Source: Myxococcales bacterium | Lineage (GTDB): Bacteria; Myxococcota_A; Polyangia; Haliangiales; Haliangiaceae | Direction of reading: 5' to 3' | NCBI GenBank assembly: GCA_011526095.1 | Contig: WYBA01000441.1 | Span: 1 to 38,776, forward strand | Length of the DNA stretch: 38,776 nucleotides | Part shown: piece by piece, positions 7,830-15,752 of the stretch | Layout of the letters: each line of letters begins with the position of its first letter | Numbering within the stretch: position 1 is the stretch's first letter | Translations under genes and position numbers: made by a program | The notes under the pieces: generated by a model | Seen by the model: the letters and a program-made list of their open reading frames with translations, nothing else | Told to the model about the DNA's origin: nothing | The model's database searches: none

Positions 7830-8630
7830 TCACCGCAAGGACGTCAGCGCGCGGCCGCCGTCGATCGCGACGCGGTCGCCGGTGATCCACCCGGCCTCGT
7901 CGCTGCACAGGAACGCGGCGAGCGCGGCGACCTCGTCGGCCTGGCCGGGGCGCCCGAGCGGATGGGTGGCGCGGCTGCGCTCGAGGAACGCGGCGTACGC
8001 GGCGTCGTCGAGCCCGGCGTTCTTGTGCAGCTCGGTGACGACGACGCCCGGGCACACCGCGTTGACCCGCACGCCGCGCGGCGCCAGCTCGAGCGCGATC
8101 GTCTGCGTCAGCATCTCGATCGCCGCCTTGCTCACGCAGTAGCCGGTCAGCCCGGCGTACGGGCGGTTGCCGGCGACCGACGACACGTTGAGGATCGCCG
8201 GGCCGCGGCCGGCGAGCAGGTGCGGGACCGCGCGGCACGTCAGGTCGTGGACGGCGAAGAAGTTCACGTCCATCAGCCGGCGCAGCTCGGCCGGCTTCGG
8301 CTCGAGCACGCCGTCGAACCCGATCACGCCGGCGTTGTTGACCAGCACGTCGAGCCCGCCGAGCGCGGCGACCGCCTCGGCCACGGCGCGCGCGTTGTCG
8401 GCCTCGACCGTGTGATCGGCGACGATCGCGTGCCCGCCGCCGACCTCGGCCACGACCTCGGCCAGCACGTCGGCCCGGCGGCCGGTCAGCGCGACGCGCG
8501 CCCCCTCGGCGACGAACCGCCGCGCGATCGCGCGGCCCAGGCCGCTGGTGCCGCCGGTGACGAGCGCGCGCTTGCCGGCGAGGCGGCCGGCGCCCGGGGA
8601 CGACGTGGGAGACGTGGCGGTCGTGGACAT
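7830..8630 (-). CDS. SDR family NAD(P)-dependent oxidoreductase
   Basis: A 266-residue classical short-chain dehydrogenase. The coenzyme loop is TGGTSGLG (residues 25-32), the structural NNAG motif is at 98-101, and the catalytic residues are S151, Y164 and K168 (YxxxK, here YCVSK). The PG turn (NAVCPGVVVTEL) and the C-terminal ITGDRVAIDGG are also canonical. Substrate cannot be read from sequence; this clade covers 3-oxoacyl-ACP reductase-like and sugar or alcohol dehydrogenases. The first about 14 residues (Thr/Ser-rich) form a short non-conserved extension. A TACGGT box ends 7 bases before the ATG. The gene is divergent from the Asp-rich lipoprotein gene at 8757. Confidence 0.93.
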   Translation of the reverse strand: MSTTATSPTSSPGAGRLAGKRALVTGGTSGLGRAIARRFVAEGARVALTGRRADVLAEVVAEVGGGHAIVADHTVEADNARAVAEAVAALGGLDVLVNNAGVIGFDGVLEPKPAELRRLMDVNFFAVHDLTCRAVPHLLAGRGPAILNVSSVAGNRPYAGLTGYCVSKAAIEMLTQTIALELAPRGVRVNAVCPGVVVTELHKNAGLDDAAYAAFLERSRATHPLGRPGQADEVAALAAFLCSDEAGWITGDRVAIDGGRALTSLR

Positions 8631-8637
8631 GGCGAGC

Positions 8638-8643
8638 ACCGTA
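8638..8643 (-). promoter_or_regulatory. TANNNT -10-like box, probable leaderless promoter
   Basis: Minus-strand TACGGT ends 7 bases before the ATG at 8630. It shares the 126-base divergent spacer (8631-8756) with the oppositely oriented TACCGT box at 8744. Confidence 0.45.
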
Positions 8644-8743
8644 GTCGCGGCGCCCTCCGCGCCGCAACCGTCACCGCGCCCGTGCGACCGACCGCGCGGG
8701 CGCGCGCAACAGACGAAATAAGATCGGTGCCAGGCCCGCGCCG

Positions 8744-8749
8744 TACCGT
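8744..8749 (+). promoter_or_regulatory. TANNNT -10-like box, probable leaderless promoter
   Basis: TACCGT ends 7 bases before the ATG at 8757, with no Shine-Dalgarno sequence. A separate A-rich patch at 8711-8724 (containing TAAGAT) is the only AT-rich stretch in this spacer and could be an upstream element. Confidence 0.45.
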
Positions 8750-8756
8750 CGCCGCG

Positions 8757-10622
8757 ATGCGAACCCTGGGCGCGGCGCTCCTGGCCTTGTCGTTGCTGGC
8801 GTGTGGCGGCGGCGGCGCGACGGACGACGACGACGATCCGACCGGTGACGGCGGCACCGACCCGACCGGCGACGGCGGCCCGGACGACGACGACCCGACC
8901 GGCGACGGCGGCACCGACCCCGGCCCGTGCACGCTCGGCGAGCGCCGGTGCGACGGCGCCGCGACCGAGGAGGTCTGCCAGGACGTCGGCGGGACGCCGA
9001 CCTGGGTAGAGGCCGCGTGCGGCGATCACACCTACTGCATCGACGACCGCTGCGTCGCCGCGTGCCTCGACGAGTGCGCGCTCGGCGACACGCAAGGCGG
9101 GGCGACCTGCGCGCTGTGGGACGACGACGCCGGCGCGTTCGTCGCGCCCGGCGGCGGCGGCCACGATCTGGCGCGCCGCCACCTGGCGTGGATCCGCGAC
9201 CACCACCTCGCCAACGGCTACATCGCCAACACGCTGTTCACCTCGTCGACCCACCAGACCAAGCTCGCGTACACCGGCACGGTCGACGCCGCCGAGTGGA
9301 CCGGGATGTACCTGGCGGCGGAGTCGCTGCGCGCGCTGACCACGCACAGCCCCGACGCCGAGGCCTCGGTCGAGGCGCAGATCGAGCGCATGTACCAGCT
9401 GTTCGACATCACCGGCACGCCCGGCTACATGGCGCGGTTCTGGGCGCCGCGCGGCGGCGACCCGCTGCTCGCCGCGCTCTACGACGCCGACGACTGGTCG
9501 CACTTCGCGGTCGACTACGACGGCGGGCCGGCCTTCTACCACGCGTGGACCAGCCGCGACATGTACGCCGGCGTCGCGATGTCGCTCGGGCTCGCCTACG
9601 ACGCGACGACGTCGAGCGCGCACCGCGCGATGGTGCGCGAGGTCGCGGTGACGCTGGCGCGCGAGCTGATCCGCGACCGCCAGGATGTCCCGGTGCGCGT
9701 CCGCTACAACCTGTTCGGGTCGTGGCAGACCGCGGATCTGACCTACGACCTGCGCCACACGATCCTGATCCCCGAGGAGATGGTCGACGGCCGCGTGTTC
9801 ATCCAGATCGGCACCGACGCGGAGCCGGACGACTACGGCAGCTCCGAGCTGCGCGGCGCGCGCGAGTTCGTCCCCGACTTCCAGACCGTGCTCGGCCAGA
9901 CCCCGGGGCTCGGGCCGTTGATCCCGTCGATCCCGCGCCCGACGAGCGCGATGATGCTGGCGAACTTCCTCGAGCTGGCGCTCCACGTCACCGAGGGCGT
10001 GCCCGGCACCGAGGCCGACCGCGCCGCGATCCGCGCCCACTACGACGCCGAGCGCGCGGGCTGGCTCGCGCTGATGCGCCAGTACGCCTACCACAACGAG
10101 GAGAGCTGCTGGTCGCAGTACTTCGGCATCACGCTGGCGCACCACCCGATCTACGGCGTGCTGCGGCTCACCGACGACGCGGCGTGGGCGCAGTCGCTGC
10201 GCCAGGACGTGCTCGCCGCGCAGATGCGGCCCTGGGTCGAGAACCACCACAACCCGTACTTCGACTACATCGCGGCCGCGGTCGGCCCGGCCGGGCTGAT
10301 CCCCGCGGCGGAGCTGGCCGAGACGACGTCGCAGCTGCCGGGCTTCGTCGCGCCGCCCAAGGCGTCGGTGGCCGTGAACCACACCGGCGCGTACCCGGCG
10401 AACGGCAGCTGCCCCGGGCTGGCCAGCGTCGCCGTCGACATCGAGGACCGGGTGCCGATGGACTTCCTGTGGCAGCACCACCCGTTCCGGCTGGTGAACC
10501 AGTTCGTCGACGCGCGCCACGTCTACCCCGGCGCCGACTACCTCGTCGCGTACTGGCTCGGCCGCCACCACGGCTTCATCCAGGACGACGCGCCGAGCAC
10601 GTGCACGCGCTGGCGCGACTGA
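8757..10622 (+). CDS. Secreted lipoprotein with Asp-rich linker, Cys-rich block and large helical domain
   Basis: A 621-residue protein. The signal peptide MRTLGAALLALSLLAC has its lipid Cys at residue 16. Residues about 17-57 are a flexible linker with three PTGDGG repeats. Residues about 58-110 are a Cys-rich block (CTLGERRCDG, VCQDVGG, CGDHTYC, CVAACLDEC) of the kind that follows the lipid anchor in many myxobacterial surface proteins. The rest (about 120-621) is a Trp/Tyr/His-rich, mainly helical domain with segments such as EWTGMYLAAESLRALTT, FYHAWTSRDMYAGVAM and YAYHNEESCWSQYFG. These recall (alpha/alpha)-barrel glycosidase-like folds, but I cannot name a family. The gene is monocistronic and convergent with the histidine kinase gene. 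Confidence 0.88.
   Translation: MRTLGAALLALSLLACGGGGATDDDDDPTGDGGTDPTGDGGPDDDDPTGDGGTDPGPCTLGERRCDGAATEEVCQDVGGTPTWVEAACGDHTYCIDDRCVAACLDECALGDTQGGATCALWDDDAGAFVAPGGGGHDLARRHLAWIRDHHLANGYIANTLFTSSTHQTKLAYTGTVDAAEWTGMYLAAESLRALTTHSPDAEASVEAQIERMYQLFDITGTPGYMARFWAPRGGDPLLAALYDADDWSHFAVDYDGGPAFYHAWTSRDMYAGVAMSLGLAYDATTSSAHRAMVREVAVTLARELIRDRQDVPVRVRYNLFGSWQTADLTYDLRHTILIPEEMVDGRVFIQIGTDAEPDDYGSSELRGAREFVPDFQTVLGQTPGLGPLIPSIPRPTSAMMLANFLELALHVTEGVPGTEADRAAIRAHYDAERAGWLALMRQYAYHNEESCWSQYFGITLAHHPIYGVLRLTDDAAWAQSLRQDVLAAQMRPWVENHHNPYFDYIAAAVGPAGLIPAAELAETTSQLPGFVAPPKASVAVNHTGAYPANGSCPGLASVAVDIEDRVPMDFLWQHHPFRLVNQFVDARHVYPGADYLVAYWLGRHHGFIQDDAPSTCTRWRD
8838..8912 (+). repeat. Degenerate in-frame repeat coding PTGDGG three times
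   Basis: Three copies of an 18-base unit (CCGACCGG then GACGGCGGC, at about 8838, 8862 and 8895), separated by short Thr/Asp or Pro/Asp codons, form the lipoprotein's flexible linker. Confidence 0.7.
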
Positions 10623-10650
10623 CGACGCGGGGCGCGCCGCCGGCGACGCG

Positions 10651-12582
10651 TCAGCCGCCGTCGAGCTGCGCGCGGATCGCGCGCGCCAGCGTCGCCGGCG
10701 TGTACGGCTTGTCGAGCTTGGGCAGATCGCTCGCGGTGACGTCGGCGTTGGGCGCGTAGCCCGAGGTGAGCAGCACCCGCAGCGACGGCCGCTGCGCGCG
10801 CAGCCGCCGGATCAGCGGGATGCCGCCGAGCCGCGGCATGATCACGTCGGTGACGACGATCGCGACGTCGTCGAGCCGGCCCGCGACCACCTCCAGCGCC
10901 TCGAGGCCGTCGCGCGCGACCAGCAGCTGGTAGCCCTGCTCGGTCAGCGTCCGCCGCGCCAGCTCGCGCACCGCCGCGTCGTCCTCGACCAGCAGCACGG
11001 TCTCGGCGCCCGCGCGGGCGACCGGGGCCGGCGCCGGCGCCGCGGTCGCGACCTGCTCGCGGTTGAGGGGCAGCGTGACCTCGACGCGGGTGCCGGCGCC
11101 GACGGCGCTGCGGATGTCGATCCGGCCGCCGTGCTGCTCGACCGTGCCGTAGGCCGACGCCAGGCCGAGCCCCGTCGCGCGCTCCTTGGTCGTGAAGAAC
11201 GGCTCGAACACGTGCTGGAGCACCTCGGTCGTCATGCCCGCGCCGTCGTCCTCGATGCTGACCACGACCGCGTCGGCCCCGCCCGGCGCCGCGGCGACCG
11301 CGACGCAGACCCGCCCGGTCTCGGCGATCGCGTCGCCGGCGTTGACGACGAGGTTGAGCAGCACCTGCTCGAGCTGCCCGTGATCCGCGCGCACCGGCCA
11401 CGGCCCGGGCGCGACCTCGACGACGAGCTCGATCCGCTCGCCGAGCAGGTGGCCGAGCAGCGGGCGCAGCCCGTCGACCAGCTCGCCGAGGTCGAACGTC
11501 GACACGCCGATCGCGCGGCGGCGCGCGAACGCGAGCAGCTGCCGGGTCAGGCGCGCCGCCCGCTCGACCGCCTCCTGGATCATCGTGAGCTCGCCGCGCG
11601 GCTCGCGCCCGGCGCGCCCGGCGAGCGCCGCGGCGGTCGAGATCGCGGTGAGCGCGTTGTTGAAGTCGTGCGCGATGCCGCCGGCGAGCCGGCCGATCGC
11701 CTCGAGCCGCTGCGCCTGGCGGACCTCCAGCTCGCGGATCCGCGCCTCGGTGACGTCGATCGCGACCCCGGCCATCCGCGTCGCCGCGCCGTGCGCGTCG
11801 CGGAAGATCCGGGCGTGGCACTCGAGCCAGCGCTCGCCGCGCGGCCCGCGGATGCGGTGCTGGACGTGGAAGTCGTCGCCCTTGGGATCGGCGAGCGACG
11901 CGGCGATCGCCGCCTGCGTCCGCGACCGATCCTCGGGGTGGATCATGGCGAGGTAGGTGTCGAACGAGCCGTCGAACGAGCCGCGCGGCACGCCGAACAC
12001 GTCCTCGACCGAGCTCGACCAGATCACCTGCTGGGTCGCGACCTCGAACTGCCACGCGCCCATGCGCGCGGCGTGCAGGGCCAGCGTCAGCCGCTCGTCG
12101 GCGCCGCGCAGATCCTCGAGCGCCTGGCGATGCGCGGTGATGTCGGTGAAGGTCGCGACCACCCGCGGCGCGTGCACGCCGTGCTCCTCCTGGGCGTCGC
12201 ACGCCACCGGCTCGCTGTTGATCGCGATCCAGGTCAGCGCCCCGTCGGGCTTGTGCACGCCCATGATGACGTCGCGGGCTGGCCGCCCGGTGCGCAGCGT
12301 GACCATCGCCGGGTGCTCGTCGCCGGGGAACGCCGAGCCGTCGGGTCGGATCGCCCGCCACGCTGGATCGAGCGAGGTCTTGCCGGCGAGCTGATCCGCG
12401 GTCAGCCCGAGGATCCGCTCGGCCGCGGCGTTGGAGGCGACGATCGCGCCGTCGGCGGCGTGCACGACCACGCCCTCGTTCATCGCGGCGATCACCGAGT
12501 GCTGCCTGCGCTCGCCTTCCCGAAGTCGCGCGACCTCCGCGCGGAGGCGCTCGAGCTCCTCCCGTTCAGGCTCGATCGACAT
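10651..12582 (-). CDS. Hybrid histidine kinase: PAS-PAS-HisKA-HATPase-receiver
   Basis: A 643-residue soluble protein with no membrane helix. Order: an N-terminal coiled segment (5-28), PAS 1 (about 30-150), PAS 2 (about 163-285, PAC motif WLECHARIFRDAHG), a HisKA dimerisation helix with the phospho-acceptor H305 in GIAHDFNN, and HATPase_c (N box N410, G1 DDGAGM at 445-450, G2 GLGLA at 471-475). After an Ala/Pro linker comes a C-terminal receiver domain with D534/D535, phospho-acceptor D579 and K624. The HDFNN signature places it with kinases that pass phosphate to their own receiver and then to a partner; no response regulator is adjacent. The start ATG at 12582 has no Shine-Dalgarno sequence. 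It is divergent from the four-gene module at 12742 and could control it (inference from position). Confidence 0.93.
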   Translation of the reverse strand: MSIEPEREELERLRAEVARLREGERRQHSVIAAMNEGVVVHAADGAIVASNAAAERILGLTADQLAGKTSLDPAWRAIRPDGSAFPGDEHPAMVTLRTGRPARDVIMGVHKPDGALTWIAINSEPVACDAQEEHGVHAPRVVATFTDITAHRQALEDLRGADERLTLALHAARMGAWQFEVATQQVIWSSSVEDVFGVPRGSFDGSFDTYLAMIHPEDRSRTQAAIAASLADPKGDDFHVQHRIRGPRGERWLECHARIFRDAHGAATRMAGVAIDVTEARIRELEVRQAQRLEAIGRLAGGIAHDFNNALTAISTAAALAGRAGREPRGELTMIQEAVERAARLTRQLLAFARRRAIGVSTFDLGELVDGLRPLLGHLLGERIELVVEVAPGPWPVRADHGQLEQVLLNLVVNAGDAIAETGRVCVAVAAAPGGADAVVVSIEDDGAGMTTEVLQHVFEPFFTTKERATGLGLASAYGTVEQHGGRIDIRSAVGAGTRVEVTLPLNREQVATAAPAPAPVARAGAETVLLVEDDAAVRELARRTLTEQGYQLLVARDGLEALEVVAGRLDDVAIVVTDVIMPRLGGIPLIRRLRAQRPSLRVLLTSGYAPNADVTASDLPKLDKPYTPATLARAIRAQLDGG

Positions 12583-12627
12583 GCCAGTGGCATGATGTGC
12601 CGCGGCGGCACACCGGCCAAGGGGGCC

Positions 12628-12645
12628 AGGGCCACTCCCGGCCCT
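12628..12645. promoter_or_regulatory. Inverted repeat in divergent kinase/effector spacer
   Basis: AGGGCC and GGCCCT are perfect arms around a six-base spacer. The dyad lies 45 bases upstream of the kinase start and about 96 bases upstream of the 12742 start. It could be an operator or part of an RNA hairpin; no regulator is assigned. Confidence 0.3.
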
Positions 12646-12663
12646 CCCCCTTGCATCTGGCCG

Positions 12664-12690
12664 CCAGGGCCGGGATTCTTCCCACCCTGG
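12664..12690. promoter_or_regulatory. Nested inverted repeat upstream of the metallopeptidase-like gene
   Basis: An outer pair CCAGGG (12664-12669) and CCCTGG (12685-12690) encloses an inner pair GGGA (12672-12675) and TCCC (12680-12683) around a four-base loop. The two-tier dyad lies 51 bases before the ATG at 12742, suiting an operator or a 5' leader hairpin. Confidence 0.35.
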
Positions 12691-12725
12691 GGAGATTTGC
12701 CGCAGTCTGCCCGTAGTAAGGCGCC

Positions 12726-12731
12726 AGGGGG
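12726..12731 (+). promoter_or_regulatory. Shine-Dalgarno sequence of the metallopeptidase-like gene
   Basis: AGGGGG lies 10 bases before the ATG at 12742 and supports that start. A possible -10 (TAGTAA, 12714-12719) is just upstream, which would give a short leader. Confidence 0.45.
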
Positions 12732-12741
12732 AACCACGCCA

Positions 12742-14277
12742 ATGGACACCGAGCTCGACACCGAAGCCCAAGCCGACCTCGACGAGGCGGAAGAGACCGA
12801 GTCCGCCGAGGAGCAGGACCAGGAAGCCGCGCTCGCGGAGACCCTCGAGACGCGTGCGGAGGAGGAGGAGGAGGAAGAGACCGAGGGCGAGGACGCCCAG
12901 GCGACCACGCCTGGCCTCGGCGCCACGGTCGAGACCGGCGCCACGGCGGAGAGCGCCGGGGTCCCGGAGGTCGCGGCCCCGACCCAGATCAGCGCCAAGA
13001 AGGCCAAGAAGAAGCAGAAGGCGTTCAAGGCCAAGGAGAAGGAGCGCAAGAAGCAGCAGCGCAAGCGCAAGTCGTCGCGCCAGAAGAAGGACTGGACGGC
13101 CAAGGAGCTGGCCAACCTCACGACCGCGCAGGGCGCGCAGGGCGTGCTGGTCGCGCTCAACAAGCGATCCCCGGCGCAGGGCATCAAGTGCCTCAAGGAC
13201 GCCGGCGCGTGGGACACGCTGATCGCCGCGCTGCCGAAGGGCAAGATGACCCAGATGGCGCGGGCCGCGGTCGGCGGCATGGTCATGGACGACCTGCTCG
13301 ACATCGAGGACTGCAAGAAGCTGTTCGAGAAGCGGTTCGGGCACGCCGCCCAGGACGTCGGCAAGGCGTGGACGATGCCCGTGATGCAGGTGCTGTGGCG
13401 CCAGCTCGATCTGCTGCCCGAGGCGGACGTCGCGCTCAACACCGCGGTGACCACGTTCGACGCGATCGCCGGCGGCGGCGGGTTCGGCCCGAGCTGGGAG
13501 GCGCCCGACACGATCAACACGATCCAGCTCGGCGTCGACACCACCGACTACCAGCACCTCGAGCACACGGTCCGCCACGAGGTCGCCCACGGGGTCCACA
13601 CCCAGATCCCCGGGCCGATCAACGAGTGGCTCAAGAACGACATGCAGTTCTGGTTCATCGACTTCGACACGTTCATCAACGACCTCGGCGGCTACCCGGC
13701 GAAGTACACGCCGCCGTCGACCGGGGTCGAGACCGCGGTGAGCGGGTCGGACAAGAGCTGGCTCAAGGACCTGATCGAGAACCAGTGGACCGGCAGCGGG
13801 TCGTGGGGCCCCAAGCCCGGGATCACGATCGACGCCTGGCTCGCCGGGGGCGACGCGGACACGCTCGCGCTGTGGGAGGCGATGCCGGCGGCGGTGCGCA
13901 ACGCGTGCGCCCAGTCGACCGAGCACTGGTACCAGAACTACGAGAACTTCCAGGTGAAGGGCGGCAAGCGGTACTTCCTCAACCACTGGTACCACCGGCC
14001 GTTCACGATCGGCGGCGAGGCGATGAAGGCGATCCCGACGACGAACGACAACTACACGGCGATGTCGGAGAAGGAGTTCTTCGCCAACTGCTACGCCGAG
14101 TACTTCGAGAACCCCGAGGGCGCCAAGGACCAGACGAAGTGGGGCGGCGGGCTGTCGGCCGGGATCAAGGACTTCTTCAAGTCATGCATCATCCAGCGCA
14201 ACCCCTACACGAAGTTCAAGAAGGACCAGAAGGACGCGCAGGGCGCCGCCAAGGGCGCCGGGACGCCCGGCAAGTAG
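12742..14277 (+). CDS. HExxH metallopeptidase-like putative effector with charged N-terminal tail
   Basis: A 511-residue protein with no signal peptide. Residues 1-60 are strongly acidic (Glu/Asp/Thr/Gln) and about 82-115 strongly basic (Lys/Arg-rich, e.g. KKAKKKQKAF), both apparently disordered. A folded part follows from about 118. H279-E-V-A-H283-G-V-H286 is a zincin HExxH motif, and EKEFFANCYAEYFEN (443-457) downstream gives E445 as the likely third zinc ligand, as in gluzincin-type toxins with an EFFA helix. It is first of four closely spaced genes ending in an AAA+ ATPase of the type found with contractile injection systems. That context and the absent signal peptide suggest a cargo or effector. 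Peptidase activity and any target are inference. Confidence 0.88.
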   Translation: MDTELDTEAQADLDEAEETESAEEQDQEAALAETLETRAEEEEEEETEGEDAQATTPGLGATVETGATAESAGVPEVAAPTQISAKKAKKKQKAFKAKEKERKKQQRKRKSSRQKKDWTAKELANLTTAQGAQGVLVALNKRSPAQGIKCLKDAGAWDTLIAALPKGKMTQMARAAVGGMVMDDLLDIEDCKKLFEKRFGHAAQDVGKAWTMPVMQVLWRQLDLLPEADVALNTAVTTFDAIAGGGGFGPSWEAPDTINTIQLGVDTTDYQHLEHTVRHEVAHGVHTQIPGPINEWLKNDMQFWFIDFDTFINDLGGYPAKYTPPSTGVETAVSGSDKSWLKDLIENQWTGSGSWGPKPGITIDAWLAGGDADTLALWEAMPAAVRNACAQSTEHWYQNYENFQVKGGKRYFLNHWYHRPFTIGGEAMKAIPTTNDNYTAMSEKEFFANCYAEYFENPEGAKDQTKWGGGLSAGIKDFFKSCIIQRNPYTKFKKDQKDAQGAAKGAGTPGK

Positions 14278-14279
14278 CC

Positions 14280-15002
14280 GTGCGCCGCGCGGCGATCACG
14301 CTGGTGTCCGCGCTCGCGCTCGCCGCGTGCACGAAGGCGCAGGGCAACCGCGATGACGCGCCGCCCGCGCCGCGAACCACCGAGCCGCCGGCCGGCGGCG
14401 GCGGCGCGACGGGCGCCCCCCAGGCCGACGGCCCCGACGCCCCCGAAGGCGACGAACCAGGTAAGCCAGCCAAGGATGATGCCTCGATGACCGCCCACCA
14501 GCCTCCCCCGCCGCCGCGCCGCGGCCAGATGTCTGCCACGCCCGACACCGAGCGCTACGTCGCCTGGCTCAAGGGCCAGGGCAAGTCGGTCAACGGCGCC
14601 GCCGACGAGCAGACCCACCTGCGCCTCGGCGACTGGGGCTTCTTCCACCACGGTCCGGCCGGCGCGCCGCTGGACCGCGCCGCGCTCGACAAGTCGGGCC
14701 ACGCCGTCACCGCCGCGGACACGAGCGCGTGGCACGCCCTGCTGTCCACCGCCGGGCTCGACGCCGCCGCCGCGCTGCCGCGGGTGGCGTTCCTGTTCCG
14801 CGCCGCGACGATCGATCCGTCGAACGCGGCGAAGTTCGAGCACGCCAAGAAGATCACCGCGCCGACGCTGACCGCCAGCGGCGGGACGGTGACGTTCCAG
14901 GGCTGGGTGGCATACCCGCCGAGCATGGAGCCGATGCGGATCACGATCACCGCCACCGCCGCGAAGACGACGATCACGCACGAGTCCGCCGGGACCCTGT
15001 GA
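14280..15002 (+). CDS. Lipoprotein of the metallopeptidase-AAA+ module
   Basis: A 240-residue protein starting at a GTG two bases after the upstream stop. That start gives a short lipoprotein signal (RRAAITLVSALALAAC), which decides it. Residues about 17-80 are Pro/Gly/Asp-rich linker (including HQPPPPPRRG). The folded part (about 88-240) starts TERYVAWLKGQGK and contains LRLGDWGFFHHGPAG and a C-terminal beta segment (LTASGGTVTFQGWVAYPP, MRITITATAAKTTIT). I do not recognise the family. Its stop overlaps the next start as GTGA, so it is very likely co-translated with the CpXC gene. As a lipoprotein beside a soluble putative effector it could be a periplasmic immunity protein or a partner; this is a guess from position. 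Confidence 0.82.
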   Translation: MRRAAITLVSALALAACTKAQGNRDDAPPAPRTTEPPAGGGGATGAPQADGPDAPEGDEPGKPAKDDASMTAHQPPPPPRRGQMSATPDTERYVAWLKGQGKSVNGAADEQTHLRLGDWGFFHHGPAGAPLDRAALDKSGHAVTAADTSAWHALLSTAGLDAAAALPRVAFLFRAATIDPSNAAKFEHAKKITAPTLTASGGTVTFQGWVAYPPSMEPMRITITATAAKTTITHESAGTL

Positions 15003-15727
15003 GCACCTTCAAGGTCCACACCGCCACGTGCCCGGCGTGTGGCCACACCGGCTGGAAGGTCGAGATCGCGCAGGGCCTGCACATCACGCGGCTGCCGGAG
15101 ATCAAGCAGCAGCTCCTCGCGGGCACGTTCCAGACCCACCGCTGCCCCAAGTGCGAGGCGCCGGCCGTGTTCGAGGCGCCGGTCGTCTACACCGACTTCG
15201 ACCGCGGCGAGTACGTCGCGGTCGAGAACGCGCGCACCGGCAACTGGCAGGCGGCGATCACCCGCCACCAGACGGTGTTCCGCGACTGCTTCGAGCTCGG
15301 GCCGCCGATCGCGCAGGAGATGGCGGCGCGGTTCAAGCGCCGGATCGTCTACGGCTACCGCGCGCTGCGCGAGAAGCTGCTGGTGTGGGACGCCGGGCTC
15401 GACGATCGCGCGGTCGAGGCGGTCAAGGGCGACCTGCTCGCCGACGAGGGCGAGGCGCCGCGCGAGGTCGTGCTGCGGGTGTCGCGGATCCTCGACGGCG
15501 GGCACCTGCTGTTCTCGCTGCACGACCCGGTGCCGCGCCCCGCCGAGGTGCCCGCGGATCAGCCGTTCGTGCTCGCGCTGCCGCCGGCGCGCGACTTCCT
15601 CACCGCCACCGCGGACCGCGTCGCGGCGCGGATGCGCGACGTCGCCTCGGCGACCCGCGACTACCCGTGGCTGCAGGACGACTGGTTCGTCGACCTCCAC
15701 GACGGGCCGTCGTACCTCTACCAGTGA
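14999..15727 (+). CDS. CpXC zinc-ribbon domain protein
   Basis: A 242-residue protein. The GTG start at 14999 shares bases with the previous stop (GTGA). Two Cys pairs, CPACG (C11, C14) and CPKC (C49, C52), bracket the segment IKQQLLAGTFQTHR, matching the CpXC domain (zinc ribbon followed by a strand pattern such as FEAPVVYTDFDRGEYVAV). The C-terminal about 150 residues are helical with no recognised motif. CpXC proteins are cytoplasmic, of unknown biochemical role. Twenty-five bases separate it from the AAA+ ATPase gene, so the four genes from 12742 look like one transcription unit. Confidence 0.85.
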   Translation: MSTFKVHTATCPACGHTGWKVEIAQGLHITRLPEIKQQLLAGTFQTHRCPKCEAPAVFEAPVVYTDFDRGEYVAVENARTGNWQAAITRHQTVFRDCFELGPPIAQEMAARFKRRIVYGYRALREKLLVWDAGLDDRAVEAVKGDLLADEGEAPREVVLRVSRILDGGHLLFSLHDPVPRPAEVPADQPFVLALPPARDFLTATADRVAARMRDVASATRDYPWLQDDWFVDLHDGPSYLYQ

Positions 15728-15752
15728 GCGACCGGGGAGCCGAAGCACGCCG

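Noticed and set aside
6615..8756. Plus-strand frame continuing into the Asp-rich lipoprotein gene
   Set aside because: It is antisense to three convincing minus-strand genes and reads as Arg/Ala/Asp-rich filler; the real start is the signal-peptide ATG at 8757.
10623..10650. Terminator between the Asp-rich lipoprotein and kinase genes
   Set aside because: Only six-base GACGCG/CGCGTC arms with an imperfect context; not above background in such GC-rich DNA.
11131..12741. Upstream extension of the HExxH gene frame
   Set aside because: It is antisense to the histidine kinase domains; the start at 12742 has a Shine-Dalgarno sequence and marks the change to protein-like composition.
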